Shown: positions 1-6,571 of the stretch, piece by piece
How the letters are laid out: every line of letters starts with the position of its first letter
How positions within the stretch are numbered: position 1 is the first letter of the stretch
Assembly (NCBI GenBank): GCA_003511785.1
Contig: DOIS01000222.1
Location: forward strand, 597 to 7,628
Direction of reading: 5' to 3'
DNA: 7,032 nt
Source: Paracoccaceae bacterium
GTDB taxonomy: Bacteria > Pseudomonadota > Alphaproteobacteria > Rhodobacterales > Rhodobacteraceae
Program-made: the position numbers and the translations under genes
Notes under the pieces: model-generated
Seen by the model: the letters and a program-made list of their open reading frames with translations, nothing else
What the model was told of the DNA's origin: nothing
The model's database searches: none

Positions 1-1108
1 CCGAGCGATAGGCGGTGATGCGCCCGTAATCGGGGATGAAGTTGTTGAGCGGGTCCTCGGTGGTGATCCGGGTCTGGAGCGCGTGACCGTTGAGCCGGAT
101 CTCGTCCTGCGACGCCTTGCCGGTGGCCTCGGCCAGGCTCTTGCCCTCGGCGATCAGGACCTGCGCCTGCACGATGTCGATGCCGGTCACTTCCTCGGTG
201 ACGGTGTGCTCCACCTGCACGCGCGGGTTGACCTCGATGAAATAGAACTGCCCGGTTTCCATATCCATCAGGAACTCGACCGTGCCGGCGCACTCGTAAT
301 TCACATGGGCGCAGATCCTGCGGCCCAGCTCGCACAGTTCCTCGCGCTGGGCGTCGCTCAGATAGGGCGCGGGGGCGCGTTCCACGACCTTCTGGTTGCG
401 CCGCTGGACCGAGCAATCGCGTTCCCACAGGTGATAGATCTCGCCCTGCTTGTCGCCCAGGATCTGCACCTCGACATGGCGGGCGCGGGTGATCATCTTC
501 TCCAGATAGCCCTCGCCATTGCCGAAGGCGGCCTCGGCCTCGCGTCGGCCCTCGCGCACCTTCTCCTCCAGGTCGTCCTCCGACTGGATCGGACGCATCC
601 CCCGGCCGCCGCCGCCCCAGGACGCCTTGAGCATCAAGGGATAGCCGATCTCGGCGGCCTCCTTGCGGATCGCCGCCATGTCGTCGCCCAGAACCTCGGT
701 CGCGGGGATCACCGGCACGCCGGCCTCGATCGCCACGCGCCGGGCGCTGGCCTTGTCGCCCAAGCTCCGCATGGTCTCGGCCCGCGGCCCGATGAAGGTG
801 ATCCCGGCATTGGCGCAGGCATCGACGAAATCGGGGTTCTCGGACAAGAGTCCATAGCCCGGGTGGATCGCGTCGGCGCCGCTTTCGCGCGCCACGCGGA
901 TGATCTCGTCGATGGAGAGATAGGCCTGCACCGGGCCTAGCCCCTCGCCGATGCGATAGGCCTCGTCCGCCTTGAAGCGGTGCAGGCCCAGCTTGTCCTC
1001 CTCGGCATAGACCGCGACGGTGCGCTTGCCCATCTCGTTGGCCGCGCGCATCACGCGGATGGCGATCTCGCCCCGGTTGGCAATCAGGATCTTCTGGAAG
1101 TCCGGCAT
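1..1108 (-). CDS. pyc: Pyruvate carboxylase, N-terminal biotin carboxylase part (3' end outside window)
   Basis: Pyruvate carboxylase makes oxaloacetate from pyruvate, bicarbonate and ATP, refilling the TCA cycle in the cytoplasm. The visible 369 residues cover most of the biotin carboxylase domain. They start with MPDFQKILIANRGEIAIRV and then HPGYGLLSENPDF. The ATP-grasp glycine loop follows at about K161-R172 (KASWGGGGRGMR), then the catalytic stretch EVNPRVQVEHT at 292-302, with E292, N294, R296 and E300 matching the metal- and bicarbonate-site residues known in biotin carboxylases. HRFKADEAYRIGEGLGPVQA and TEDPLNNFIPDYGRI are typical of pyruvate carboxylase rather than AccC or PccA. The family is about 1,150 residues, so the carboxyltransferase and biotinyl domains lie off the left edge. 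The ATG at 1108 has GAGGG four bases upstream, and no earlier in-frame start is plausible. The reading frame is open to the window edge. Confidence 0.93.
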   Translation of the reverse strand, partial: MPDFQKILIANRGEIAIRVMRAANEMGKRTVAVYAEEDKLGLHRFKADEAYRIGEGLGPVQAYLSIDEIIRVARESGADAIHPGYGLLSENPDFVDACANAGITFIGPRAETMRSLGDKASARRVAIEAGVPVIPATEVLGDDMAAIRKEAAEIGYPLMLKASWGGGGRGMRPIQSEDDLEEKVREGRREAEAAFGNGEGYLEKMITRARHVEVQILGDKQGEIYHLWERDCSVQRRNQKVVERAPAPYLSDAQREELCELGRRICAHVNYECAGTVEFLMDMETGQFYFIEVNPRVQVEHTVTEEVTGIDIVQAQVLIAEGKSLAEATGKASQDEIRLNGHALQTRITTEDPLNNFIPDYGRITAYRS

Positions 1109-1142
1109 CTCGCCCTCGCGCTTGGGAAGTTCGGTTGGCGAA

Positions 1143-1172
1143 TGTGTAGGAAGAATGACAGCCCCCCGTAAA
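1143..1172 (-). promoter_or_regulatory. Weak candidate promoter for pyc
   Basis: Read on the minus strand, TTTACG (1172-1167) is followed after 18 bases by TACACA (1148-1143). This resembles a sigma-70 -35/-10 pair with four and three of six consensus bases, and would give a leader of roughly 25-30 bases before the pyc ATG. It is only a pattern match in a GC-rich gap. A six-base hairpin with a four-base loop (1172-1187) overlaps its upstream edge. Confidence 0.2.
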
Positions 1173-1242
1173 CCCGGGAAACCGGGTAGGGGCGGGTGGT
1201 TGCGCCAACATGCGCGCGCGGGGGGTGAGCGTGGAGTTTTCT

Positions 1243-1258
1243 GGCGCGCCCGGGCGCC
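1243..1258 (-). terminator. GC hairpin after the permease gene, no T-run
   Basis: About 22 bases past the permease stop (minus strand) lies GGCGC, a six-base loop, and GCGCC, containing the 12-base palindrome GCGCCCGGGCGC (1246-1257). There is no T-run after it; AGAAAA follows instead. It could slow or end transcription with Rho or protect a 3' end, but it is not a textbook intrinsic terminator. Confidence 0.25.
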
Positions 1259-1280
1259 TTCGCGCAATGTCCTGTCGCGC

Positions 1281-2090
1281 TCAGCGCATCAGGTTCGGGC
1301 GATAGCGGATGCGCGGGCGCCGCTCAACCGGCATGTGCCGGTTGAGCCGCCGGTTGATCAGCCCGAACAGCCCCACGATCAGCAGCGTGAACAGGATGAA
1401 GTAGCCCGCCAGGATCGGGTAGGGCACGAAGGGGTTGAAGGTCTTGTCCGCGAAATAGTTGGCGTAGTAGAGCGCGTCGCCCCGCTGCTGCCAGGCGGGA
1501 AAGCCGGTGAAGAAGACCAGCGTGGTGGCGTGAAACAGGAAGATCGCCTCGTTGGTATAGGCGGGCCAGGCCAGCCGCAGCATGGTGGGCCAGACGATCC
1601 GGCGAAAGCGCGGCCAGCCCGACATGCCATAGGCGTCGGCGGCCTCGACATCGCCCTTGGGGATCGAGCGCAGCGCACCATAGAAGATCTCGCCCGAATA
1701 GGCGGCGGTGTTGAGAAACAGCACGATCAACGCGCCCAGCCAGGCGGCGGTGAACGGGTCGAAGACGGGCGAGACGCCCTTGAGGCTGAGAAAGGCGAAA
1801 TAGGCGAAGAAGAACTGGATGAAGAGCGGAGAGCCCCGGAACACGAAGATGAACCATTCCGAGGGCTTACGGATCAACCAGCGGCGCGACCCCTTGCCCA
1901 CGGCCACCACTGTCGCCAGGAAGAACCCGGCCAAGAGCGCGAGGACAGCGAAATAGACGTTCCAGATCATGCCCGAGCCGATCAGCACGAATTGCTCGCA
2001 GAGCGTGAAATCCTCGCGCGGGAGCAAGCGCTCGCCGATGCCCACCGAGCGCAGGGCATAGTCCTGGATGGTCTGAAGGCAGGACATCAC
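1281..2090 (-). CDS. Polar amino acid ABC transporter permease, HisM type
   Basis: Inner-membrane permease subunit of an importer for polar amino acids (histidine/arginine/octopine/glutamine class), 269 residues. The cytoplasmic coupling loop that meets the ATPase is clear: E149-A-A-D-A-Y-G155 then I165 and P168, fitting the EAA-X3-G-X9-I pattern. Hydrophobic segments lie near residues 36-64, 78-103, 113-140, 185-205 and 228-250. FRGSPLFIQFFF (84-95) and NTAAYSGEIFYGALRSIPKG (127-146) are hallmarks of the His/Glu/Gln permease family, and PAYTNEAIFLFHATTL resembles HisM more than HisQ. The start is GTG at 2090 (GGAG 2101-2098, seven bases away) or the next codon, ATG at 2087. A HisM-type subunit normally pairs with HisQ, a binding protein and an ATPase, none of which is here: upstream is pyrH, downstream pyc. 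It ends intact at 1281. The substrate cannot be told from the sequence. Confidence 0.92.
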   Translation of the reverse strand: MMSCLQTIQDYALRSVGIGERLLPREDFTLCEQFVLIGSGMIWNVYFAVLALLAGFFLATVVAVGKGSRRWLIRKPSEWFIFVFRGSPLFIQFFFAYFAFLSLKGVSPVFDPFTAAWLGALIVLFLNTAAYSGEIFYGALRSIPKGDVEAADAYGMSGWPRFRRIVWPTMLRLAWPAYTNEAIFLFHATTLVFFTGFPAWQQRGDALYYANYFADKTFNPFVPYPILAGYFILFTLLIVGLFGLINRRLNRHMPVERRPRIRYRPNLMR

Positions 2091-2097
2091 TCAAACG

Positions 2098-2101
2098 CTC
2101 C
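2098..2101 (-). promoter_or_regulatory. Ribosome binding site of the permease, partly inside a hairpin
   Basis: GGAG on the minus strand lies seven bases before GTG 2090 and ten before ATG 2087, which slightly favours GTG. Its two G residues are the last paired bases of the hairpin at 2100-2122, so folding of that hairpin in the mRNA could limit ribosome access. Confidence 0.5.
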
Positions 2102-2122
2102 GTTTTCTTTGAAAGAAAACGG
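2100..2122. terminator. A/T-tipped perfect hairpin, first of a pair
   Basis: CCGTTTTCTTT, one base, then AAAGAAAACGG: an 11-base perfect inverted repeat, realistically a 9-base stem with a five-base loop. It is directly followed on the plus strand by a second hairpin (2123-2147). On the minus strand, its CCGTTTTCTTT arm follows the second hairpin and can act as that hairpin's T-rich tail. The pair can therefore work in either direction, and is placed so that it would end pyrH transcripts. Confidence 0.6.
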
Positions 2123-2147
2123 GCCGGGATTTTTCAAAAATTCCGGC
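2123..2147 (-). terminator. Second hairpin of the pair; likely pyrH intrinsic terminator
   Basis: A 12-base stem (2123-2134 with 2136-2147) has a GC-rich base (GCCGG) and an A/T-rich top. It has one imperfect pair at 2128/2142, a G-U wobble if read on plus and an A-C mismatch if read on minus. It begins about eight bases past the pyrH stop codon, and on the minus strand is followed at once by CCGTTTTCTTT. GC stem plus T-rich tail is the intrinsic terminator layout, so it probably ends most pyrH transcripts. Confidence 0.6.
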
Positions 2148-2154
2148 GCCTGTC

Positions 2155-2901
2155 TCAGCCCCCCACCTTGGTATAGGTGCCGCGCCCGGCCAGGATGCCG
2201 CACAGCCCGCGCGGCTCGTCCAGCGAGAACACGATGATCGGCAGGTTGTTGTCGCGCGCCAGCGCGATGGCGCTGGCATCCATCACGCCCAGGCGCTTGG
2301 CCAGCACGTCGTCATAGCTGACCCAGTCATAGCGTTTGGCGTCGTCGAACTTCTCGGGGTCCTTGTCATAGACCCCGTCCACCTTGGTGCCCTTGAAGAT
2401 CGCCTCGCAATTCATCTCGTTGGCGCGCAGCGTGGCGGCGGTGTCGGTGGTGAAATAGGGGTTGCCGGTGCCGGCGGCGAAGATGCAGACCCGCTTCTTC
2501 TCCAGGTGCCGCACGGCGCGGCGGCGGATATAGGGTTCCGCCACCTCGTTCATGGTGATCGCGCTGATGACGCGGGTGAACACGCCCATCTCCTCGAGCG
2601 CCGACTGCATCGCCAGCGCGTTCATCACCGTGGCCAGCATCCCCATGTAATCGGCGGTGGTGCGCTCCATCCCCTGGGCCGAGCCCTGCAAGCCCCGGAA
2701 GATGTTGCCGCCGCCGATCACCATGCAAATTTCGACGCCCAGATCGTGCACCGCCTTCACCTCCTCGGCGATGCGCTGCACCGTGGGCGGATGCAGCCCA
2801 TAGCCCTGGTCCCCCATCAGCGCCTCGCCGGAGATTTTCAGCATCACCCGGCGATAGGTCGTTTCGGATTGGTCCGAAGAATCGGTGGAGGACGAGGTCA
2901 T
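2155..2901 (-). CDS. pyrH: UMP kinase (uridylate kinase)
   Basis: Phosphorylates UMP to UDP with ATP, the step feeding all pyrimidine nucleotides; cytoplasmic, hexameric in bacteria and of the amino acid kinase fold. The 248 residues carry the expected motifs: LKISGEAL (21-28, with K22), the nucleotide loop GGGNIFRG (63-70), RTTADYMGM (80-88, with UMP-binding D84), GTGNPYFTTDTAA (144-156) and KGTKVDGVYDKDP (169-181). Usual bacterial length is about 240; the extra residues are a polar, Ser/Thr-rich N-terminal tail (about 2-15). ATG at 2901 is chosen because GGAG (2911-2908) lies six bases upstream and the domain begins shortly after; the same frame is open further upstream, but only as antisense to miaA. 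In most proteobacteria pyrH is followed by frr; here an ABC permease follows after two hairpins. The gene is divergent from miaA. Confidence 0.97.
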   Translation of the reverse strand: MTSSSTDSSDQSETTYRRVMLKISGEALMGDQGYGLHPPTVQRIAEEVKAVHDLGVEICMVIGGGNIFRGLQGSAQGMERTTADYMGMLATVMNALAMQSALEEMGVFTRVISAITMNEVAEPYIRRRAVRHLEKKRVCIFAAGTGNPYFTTDTAATLRANEMNCEAIFKGTKVDGVYDKDPEKFDDAKRYDWVSYDDVLAKRLGVMDASAIALARDNNLPIIVFSLDEPRGLCGILAGRGTYTKVGG

Positions 2902-2938
2902 GTTGCGCTCCGCTTGTCGCTGTGATGATGTCGCGCGC

Positions 2939-2967
2939 AAAATGGCGGAATTCGCGGCGAGGTTCAA
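2939..2967 (-). promoter_or_regulatory. pyrH: Candidate pyrH promoter
   Basis: On the minus strand, TTGAAC (2967-2962) and CATTTT (2944-2939) are separated by 17 bases, the ideal sigma-70 spacing. Five bases match in the -35 (TTGACA) region allowing one shift, and three in the -10. A start near 2932 would give a leader of about 30 bases holding the GGAG site. The -10 is poor, so this is tentative. Confidence 0.33.
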
Positions 2968-3015
2968 TGCGCCGCGCACGGGGGCGCCGGCGACGCGAGG
3001 CACGGGAAGATCTGC

Positions 3016-3900
3016 ATGGTCAGCGCGGCAATTCAGACACAGCTTCCCGAAATTCCGCAGGATGCGCCGGTGTTGATCGCCGGACCCACCGCTTCGGGCA
3101 AGTCGGCGCTGGCGATGTGGATCGCGCGCACCCAAGGCGGCGTGATCGTCAACGCCGATGCCAGCCAGGTCTATGACTGCTGGCGCATCGTCACCGCGCG
3201 GCCCTCGCCCGAGGAGAAGGCGGAGATCCCGCACCGGCTCTATGGCCATGTGGCCTGGGATCAGCCCTGGTCCGCCGGGCACTGGTTGCGCGCGGTGGGG
3301 CCGCTGCTGACGGGGTCGCCGCGCCCGATCGTCGTGGGCGGGACCGGGCTTTACTTCAGCGCGTTGACCGAGGGGCTGGCCGAGATCCCCGCAACCCCGC
3401 CCGAAGTCCGGGCCGAGGGCGACCGGCTGTCGTTGGAGGCACTGCGCGCCGGGCTGGACGCGCGCACCGCCGCCCGGCTCGACCTGCAAAACCGCGCCCG
3501 GGTGCAGCGCGCCTGGGAGGTGGCCCGCGCCACCGGCCGGCCGCTGGCCGACTGGCAGGACGAGACGCCCGAGCCCGCCCTGCCGCTGGCGCGGGCGGTG
3601 GCGCTGCATGTGGACGCGCCGCGCGACTGGCTGCTGGCGCGGATCGAGCGGCGCTTCGACGCGATGCTGGCCGAGGGCGCGCTGGACGAGGTCGCCGCCA
3701 TGGCCGACCGCTACGACCCCGCCCTGCCCGCCTTCCGCGCCATCGGCGTGCCCGAACTGATGTCAGTGATACAAGGCACGACGACGCTGTCGGAGGCGCG
3801 TGTCCGGGCCACGATCTCGACCCGGCGCTATGCCAAGCGGCAGCGCAGCTGGTTTCGCGCAAGAATGCGTCGATGGCGGCGCATCGACCCGGTTTGCTGA
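3016..3900 (+). CDS. miaA: tRNA dimethylallyltransferase
   Basis: MiaA transfers a dimethylallyl group from DMAPP to N6 of A37 in tRNAs reading codons that begin with U, giving i6A and improving anticodon pairing. The 294 residues match the usual family size of about 300. Visible features are the P-loop GPTASGKS (23-30), NADASQVYD (46-54, with D48 in the place of the catalytic aspartate; the usual form is NADSMQVY), ARPSPEEKAEIPHRLYGHV, VVGGTGLYFSAL, the FRAIGVPEL segment and the C-terminal tRNA-contact motif YAKRQRSWFR near residues 272-281. The ATG at 3016 follows GGGAAG six bases upstream, a modest ribosome site. The gene is divergent from pyrH across 114 bases and is followed after 81 bases by the AraC regulator gene. 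No intrinsic terminator is evident at its 3' end. The very basic Arg-rich tail is normal for the family. Confidence 0.96.
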   Translation: MVSAAIQTQLPEIPQDAPVLIAGPTASGKSALAMWIARTQGGVIVNADASQVYDCWRIVTARPSPEEKAEIPHRLYGHVAWDQPWSAGHWLRAVGPLLTGSPRPIVVGGTGLYFSALTEGLAEIPATPPEVRAEGDRLSLEALRAGLDARTAARLDLQNRARVQRAWEVARATGRPLADWQDETPEPALPLARAVALHVDAPRDWLLARIERRFDAMLAEGALDEVAAMADRYDPALPAFRAIGVPELMSVIQGTTTLSEARVRATISTRRYAKRQRSWFRARMRRWRRIDPVC

Positions 3901-3910
3901 CCCGGCCCGC

Positions 3911-3939
3911 TTGTCTTTTTCGAACATTCCTGATTCAAT
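3911..3939 (+). promoter_or_regulatory. Candidate promoter of the AraC-family gene
   Basis: TTGTCT (3911-3916) and TTCAAT (3934-3939) are 17 bases apart, each matching four of six sigma-70 consensus bases, in a locally A/T-rich patch just after the miaA stop. A start near 3946 would leave a leader of about 36 bases carrying GGAGGA. This is the best-looking promoter in the window, but is a pattern match only. Confidence 0.45.
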
Positions 3940-3981
3940 CCGCTCTTGTCCGCGCAGCTCACCGGAGGAAAGCGACCCCGC

Positions 3982-4800
3982 ATGTCCGTTGACGGCCCTC
4001 ACACCGATTTGCGCCTGATGACGCTCGCGCAACTGGCCAAGGCCGGCGCCTGGCAGCTGGAGCTGGTGCATGACCGGCCCTATCACCTGTTCATCTGGAT
4101 CACCCGGGGCCAGGGGGTGGCGCTGCTCGACGGGATGCGGCGCGGGGTCGGCACGCATAACGCGCTGTTCATCCCCGCCGGCTCGCTGTTCTCGCTCGAT
4201 CTGCTGCGCCAGGGATTCGGCCAGGCACTGTGCATTCCCGCGGGGCGCGAGCTGACCCTGCCCGAGGAGGTCACGCATCTGCGCATCCGCGAAGTGCAGG
4301 CGCAGAACGAGCTGACCACGCTGCTGGAGATGATGGGCCGCGAGCAGAACGCCGGCCGTCCGCTGCACCAGACCGCCATGGCCTGCCATGCCGAGCTGGT
4401 GGCGGTCTGGCTGCGTCGGCATCTCGACCAGGCCGAGCGCCCCGAGGACAGCGCCTCGGCCCGGTTGATGGGGGCCTATGCCGGGGTGGTCGCCGCCGAG
4501 TATGCCAGCGGGCAGAGCATGGCCGAACTGGCCGGGCATCTGGGCGTGACACCCACGCATTTGACCCGGGTGTGCCGGGCGGCCACGGGCAAGACCGCTG
4601 CCACGCTTCTGACCGAGCGCGCGCTGCACGCGGCGAGGACGCTGCTGATCACGAGCGACGTCTCGGTGCGCGACATCGCGCGCCACCTGGGGTTCGGCAG
4701 CGCGGCCTATTTCACCCGCTTCATCCAGAGCCATTGCGGCATGACCCCGACCGCGCTGCGCCAGGCCGCGCAAAGCGCCCCGCCCCTGGCCCCGCGCTAG
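3982..4800 (+). CDS. AraC-family transcriptional regulator
   Basis: DNA-binding regulator, 272 residues, cytoplasmic. The N-terminal half (about 20-95) has the pattern of an AraC-type cupin sensor domain, including HLFIWITRGQGVALLDG and HNALFIPAGSLFSLDL. The C-terminal ~95 residues hold two helix-turn-helix units. The first is at about 179-199 (MAELAGHLGVTPTHLTRVCR); the second is at about 228-260 (VRDIARHLGFGSAAYFTRF, ending GMTPTALR), the standard AraC signature, where the usual P-x-x-[FY]-R appears as P-T-A-L-R. The start is ATG 3982, with GGAGGA at 3964-3969, a rather long 12 bases away; an in-frame TTG at 3946 overlaps the presumed transcription start and is not favoured. It lies 96 bases upstream of, and in line with, a solute-binding protein gene, so it probably controls that importer in response to its substrate. 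The ligand is unknown. Confidence 0.93.
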   Translation: MSVDGPHTDLRLMTLAQLAKAGAWQLELVHDRPYHLFIWITRGQGVALLDGMRRGVGTHNALFIPAGSLFSLDLLRQGFGQALCIPAGRELTLPEEVTHLRIREVQAQNELTTLLEMMGREQNAGRPLHQTAMACHAELVAVWLRRHLDQAERPEDSASARLMGAYAGVVAAEYASGQSMAELAGHLGVTPTHLTRVCRAATGKTAATLLTERALHAARTLLITSDVSVRDIARHLGFGSAAYFTRFIQSHCGMTPTALRQAAQSAPPLAPR

Positions 4801-4802
4801 GG

Positions 4803-4868
4803 CGCGACAGCCCCGAAACAGAATGTCGCCCGTCCCCGCCCGCGCTGGGCCGGAGCACGACTGCACGA
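4803..4868 (+). promoter_or_regulatory. Possible control region of the importer operon
   Basis: The 96-base gap before the binding-protein gene holds an inverted repeat GCGACA (4804-4809) / TGTCGC (4824-4829), and a direct repeat GCACGA at 4855-4860 and 4863-4868. AraC-family regulators commonly bind direct repeats upstream of their targets, so the second is an operator candidate, but it is shorter than typical sites. No convincing -35/-10 pair is seen, so read-through from the regulator's promoter is also possible. Confidence 0.2.
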
Positions 4869-4896
4869 ACACGTTAAAACCGACAGGGAGAGTTCG

Positions 4897-6561
4897 ATGA
4901 GCCACGAAACCATCAACGGCAAGCCGGTGCACTGGGCCGCCGAAATGCATGCCGAGGAGTATCGCGAGGGCAAGCTGAGCCGCCGCGAGTTCCTGACCCG
5001 CGCCACCATGTTCGGCGTCACCGCCGCCGGCGCCTATGGCATGATCGGGCTGAACGCCCCCGCCCGCGCCCAGAGCGGAATGCAGCAGGGCGGCACCGTG
5101 CGCGTGCAGATGGGCGTACGCCCGCTCAAGGACCCGCGCACCTATGACTGGTCCGAGATGGGCAACCAGACCCGCGGCACGCTGGAATACCTGGTCGAAT
5201 ACCAGAACGACGGCTCGTTCCGGCCGATGCTGCTGGAGGGCTGGGAGATCAACGACGACGCCACCGAATACGTGTTGAACGTGCGCCCCGGCGTGACCTG
5301 GAACAACGGTGATCCGTTCACCGCGCAGGACGTGGCGCGCAATATCGAACGCTGGTGCGACAGGTCGGTCGAGGGCAACTCGATGGCCGGCCGCTTCGCC
5401 GCGCTGATCGACGAGGAGAGCGGCAAGGCGCGCGCGGGCGCGATCGAGGTCGTGGACGACAGCACCGTGCGCCTGACCCTGCCCAATCCCGATATCTCGC
5501 TGATCGCCGGCATGACGGACTATCCGGCGGCTATCGTGCACGAAAGTTACCAGACCGAGGACTTCACCCAGAACGTGGGCACCGGCCCCTACCTGCTGAC
5601 CGAGCTGGAAGTGGGCGTGAAGGCCACGCTGGAGCGCAACACCGAGCATGACTGGTGGGGCACCGAGGTGTTCGGCGAACCCGCGCTGGACCGGATCGAG
5701 TATATCGACTACGGCACCGACCCCTCCTCGTGGCTGGCCGCGCTGGAAGCGGAAGAGGTGGATATGGTCCACGAGTCGGTGGGCGAGTTCATCGACGTGA
5801 TGGACGCCATCGGGCTGGAGAAATCCGAAACCGTGACCATGTCCACCATCGTGATCCGGCCCAACCAGCTGGCCGAGATCGACGGCATGAAACCCTATGC
5901 CGACCGCCGCGTGCGCAAGGCGCTGCAACTGGCCACCGACAACTCGGTGCTGCTGGAACTGGGCTATGGCGGGCGCGGCACCCAGGCCGAGAACCACCAT
6001 GTCGGCCCCAAGCATCCCGAATATGCCGAGATCCCGTCCGAGGCGCCCGACCCCGAGGCCGCGCGCAAGATGATGGAAGAGGCCGGGATGATGGATTTCG
6101 AGCACGAGATCATCTCGATCGACGACGACTGGCGGCGCAACACCACCGATGCGGTGGCGGCGCAGCTGCGTGACGCCGGCTTCAAGGTCAAGCGCACGGT
6201 GCTGCCCGGTTCGACCTTCTGGAACGACTGGGTCAAGTATCCGTTCAGCTCGACCAACTGGAACCATCGCCCGCTGGGCGTGCAGATCTGGGCGCTGGCC
6301 TATCGCTCGGGCGAGGCCTGGAACGAGTTCGGCTGGTCCAACCCCGAGTTCGACGCGCTGCTCACCGACGCGCTGGCCATCGCCGACGCCGACAAGCGGC
6401 GCGAGATCTCGGCCAAGGGCCAGCAGATGATCCGCGACGAGGGCGTGACGATCCAGCCCTACTGGCGCTCGCTCTACCGCCACTATCGCCCGGGCCTGGA
6501 GAATGTCGAGATGCATATCCAGTTCGAGCATCATCACTACAAATGGGGCTGGTCCGCCTGA
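4897..6561 (+). CDS. Family-5 (peptide/nickel-type) ABC solute-binding protein, Tat-exported
   Basis: Periplasmic binding protein that captures the substrate for an ABC importer, 554 residues. A 27-residue lead is followed by a twin-arginine signal, LSRREFLTR (27-35), a hydrophobic stretch at 37-54 and a likely cleavage site after ARA58. The mature part has family-5 features: RPMLLEGWEINDD, VLNVRPGVTWNNGDPFTAQD (the W-x-n-G-x-P-F-T-A-x-D-V signature), NVGTGPYLLTE and VRKALQLATD. There is no lipobox cysteine, so it is soluble. ATG 4897 is well supported by AGGGAG six bases upstream. The tail ends in FEHHHYKWGWSA. It follows an AraC regulator by 96 bases and precedes a DppB-type permease by 95. 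The substrate may be a dipeptide, opine, glycoside or metal chelate; the sequence does not decide. Confidence 0.94.
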   Translation: MSHETINGKPVHWAAEMHAEEYREGKLSRREFLTRATMFGVTAAGAYGMIGLNAPARAQSGMQQGGTVRVQMGVRPLKDPRTYDWSEMGNQTRGTLEYLVEYQNDGSFRPMLLEGWEINDDATEYVLNVRPGVTWNNGDPFTAQDVARNIERWCDRSVEGNSMAGRFAALIDEESGKARAGAIEVVDDSTVRLTLPNPDISLIAGMTDYPAAIVHESYQTEDFTQNVGTGPYLLTELEVGVKATLERNTEHDWWGTEVFGEPALDRIEYIDYGTDPSSWLAALEAEEVDMVHESVGEFIDVMDAIGLEKSETVTMSTIVIRPNQLAEIDGMKPYADRRVRKALQLATDNSVLLELGYGGRGTQAENHHVGPKHPEYAEIPSEAPDPEAARKMMEEAGMMDFEHEIISIDDDWRRNTTDAVAAQLRDAGFKVKRTVLPGSTFWNDWVKYPFSSTNWNHRPLGVQIWALAYRSGEAWNEFGWSNPEFDALLTDALAIADADKRREISAKGQQMIRDEGVTIQPYWRSLYRHYRPGLENVEMHIQFEHHHYKWGWSA

Positions 6562-6571
6562 TCGGCCTGCC

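Noticed and set aside
83..940. A 285-codon plus-strand frame
   Set aside because: Antisense to the pyruvate carboxylase domain, whose catalytic motifs are all intact on the minus strand; the plus-strand product resembles nothing known.
1172..1187. ACCCGG-GAAA-CCGGGT hairpin as a riboswitch or structured RNA
   Set aside because: Only six pairs and no further conserved structure in the 172-base gap; it can arise by chance in GC-rich DNA.
1020..2237. A 405-codon plus-strand frame
   Set aside because: Antisense to the permease and to part of pyrH, with a charged, low-complexity product and no domain. It also runs through the hairpin pair.
2902..3609. N-terminal extension of pyrH in the same open frame
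   Set aside because: It would overlap miaA on the opposite strand, and the ATG at 2901 already has a well-spaced GGAG and fits the known length of UMP kinase.
3869..3888. Seven-base hairpin near the end of miaA as its terminator
   Set aside because: It lies inside the coding sequence and the only nearby T-run starts about 28 bases later, beyond the stop and within the candidate promoter of the next gene.
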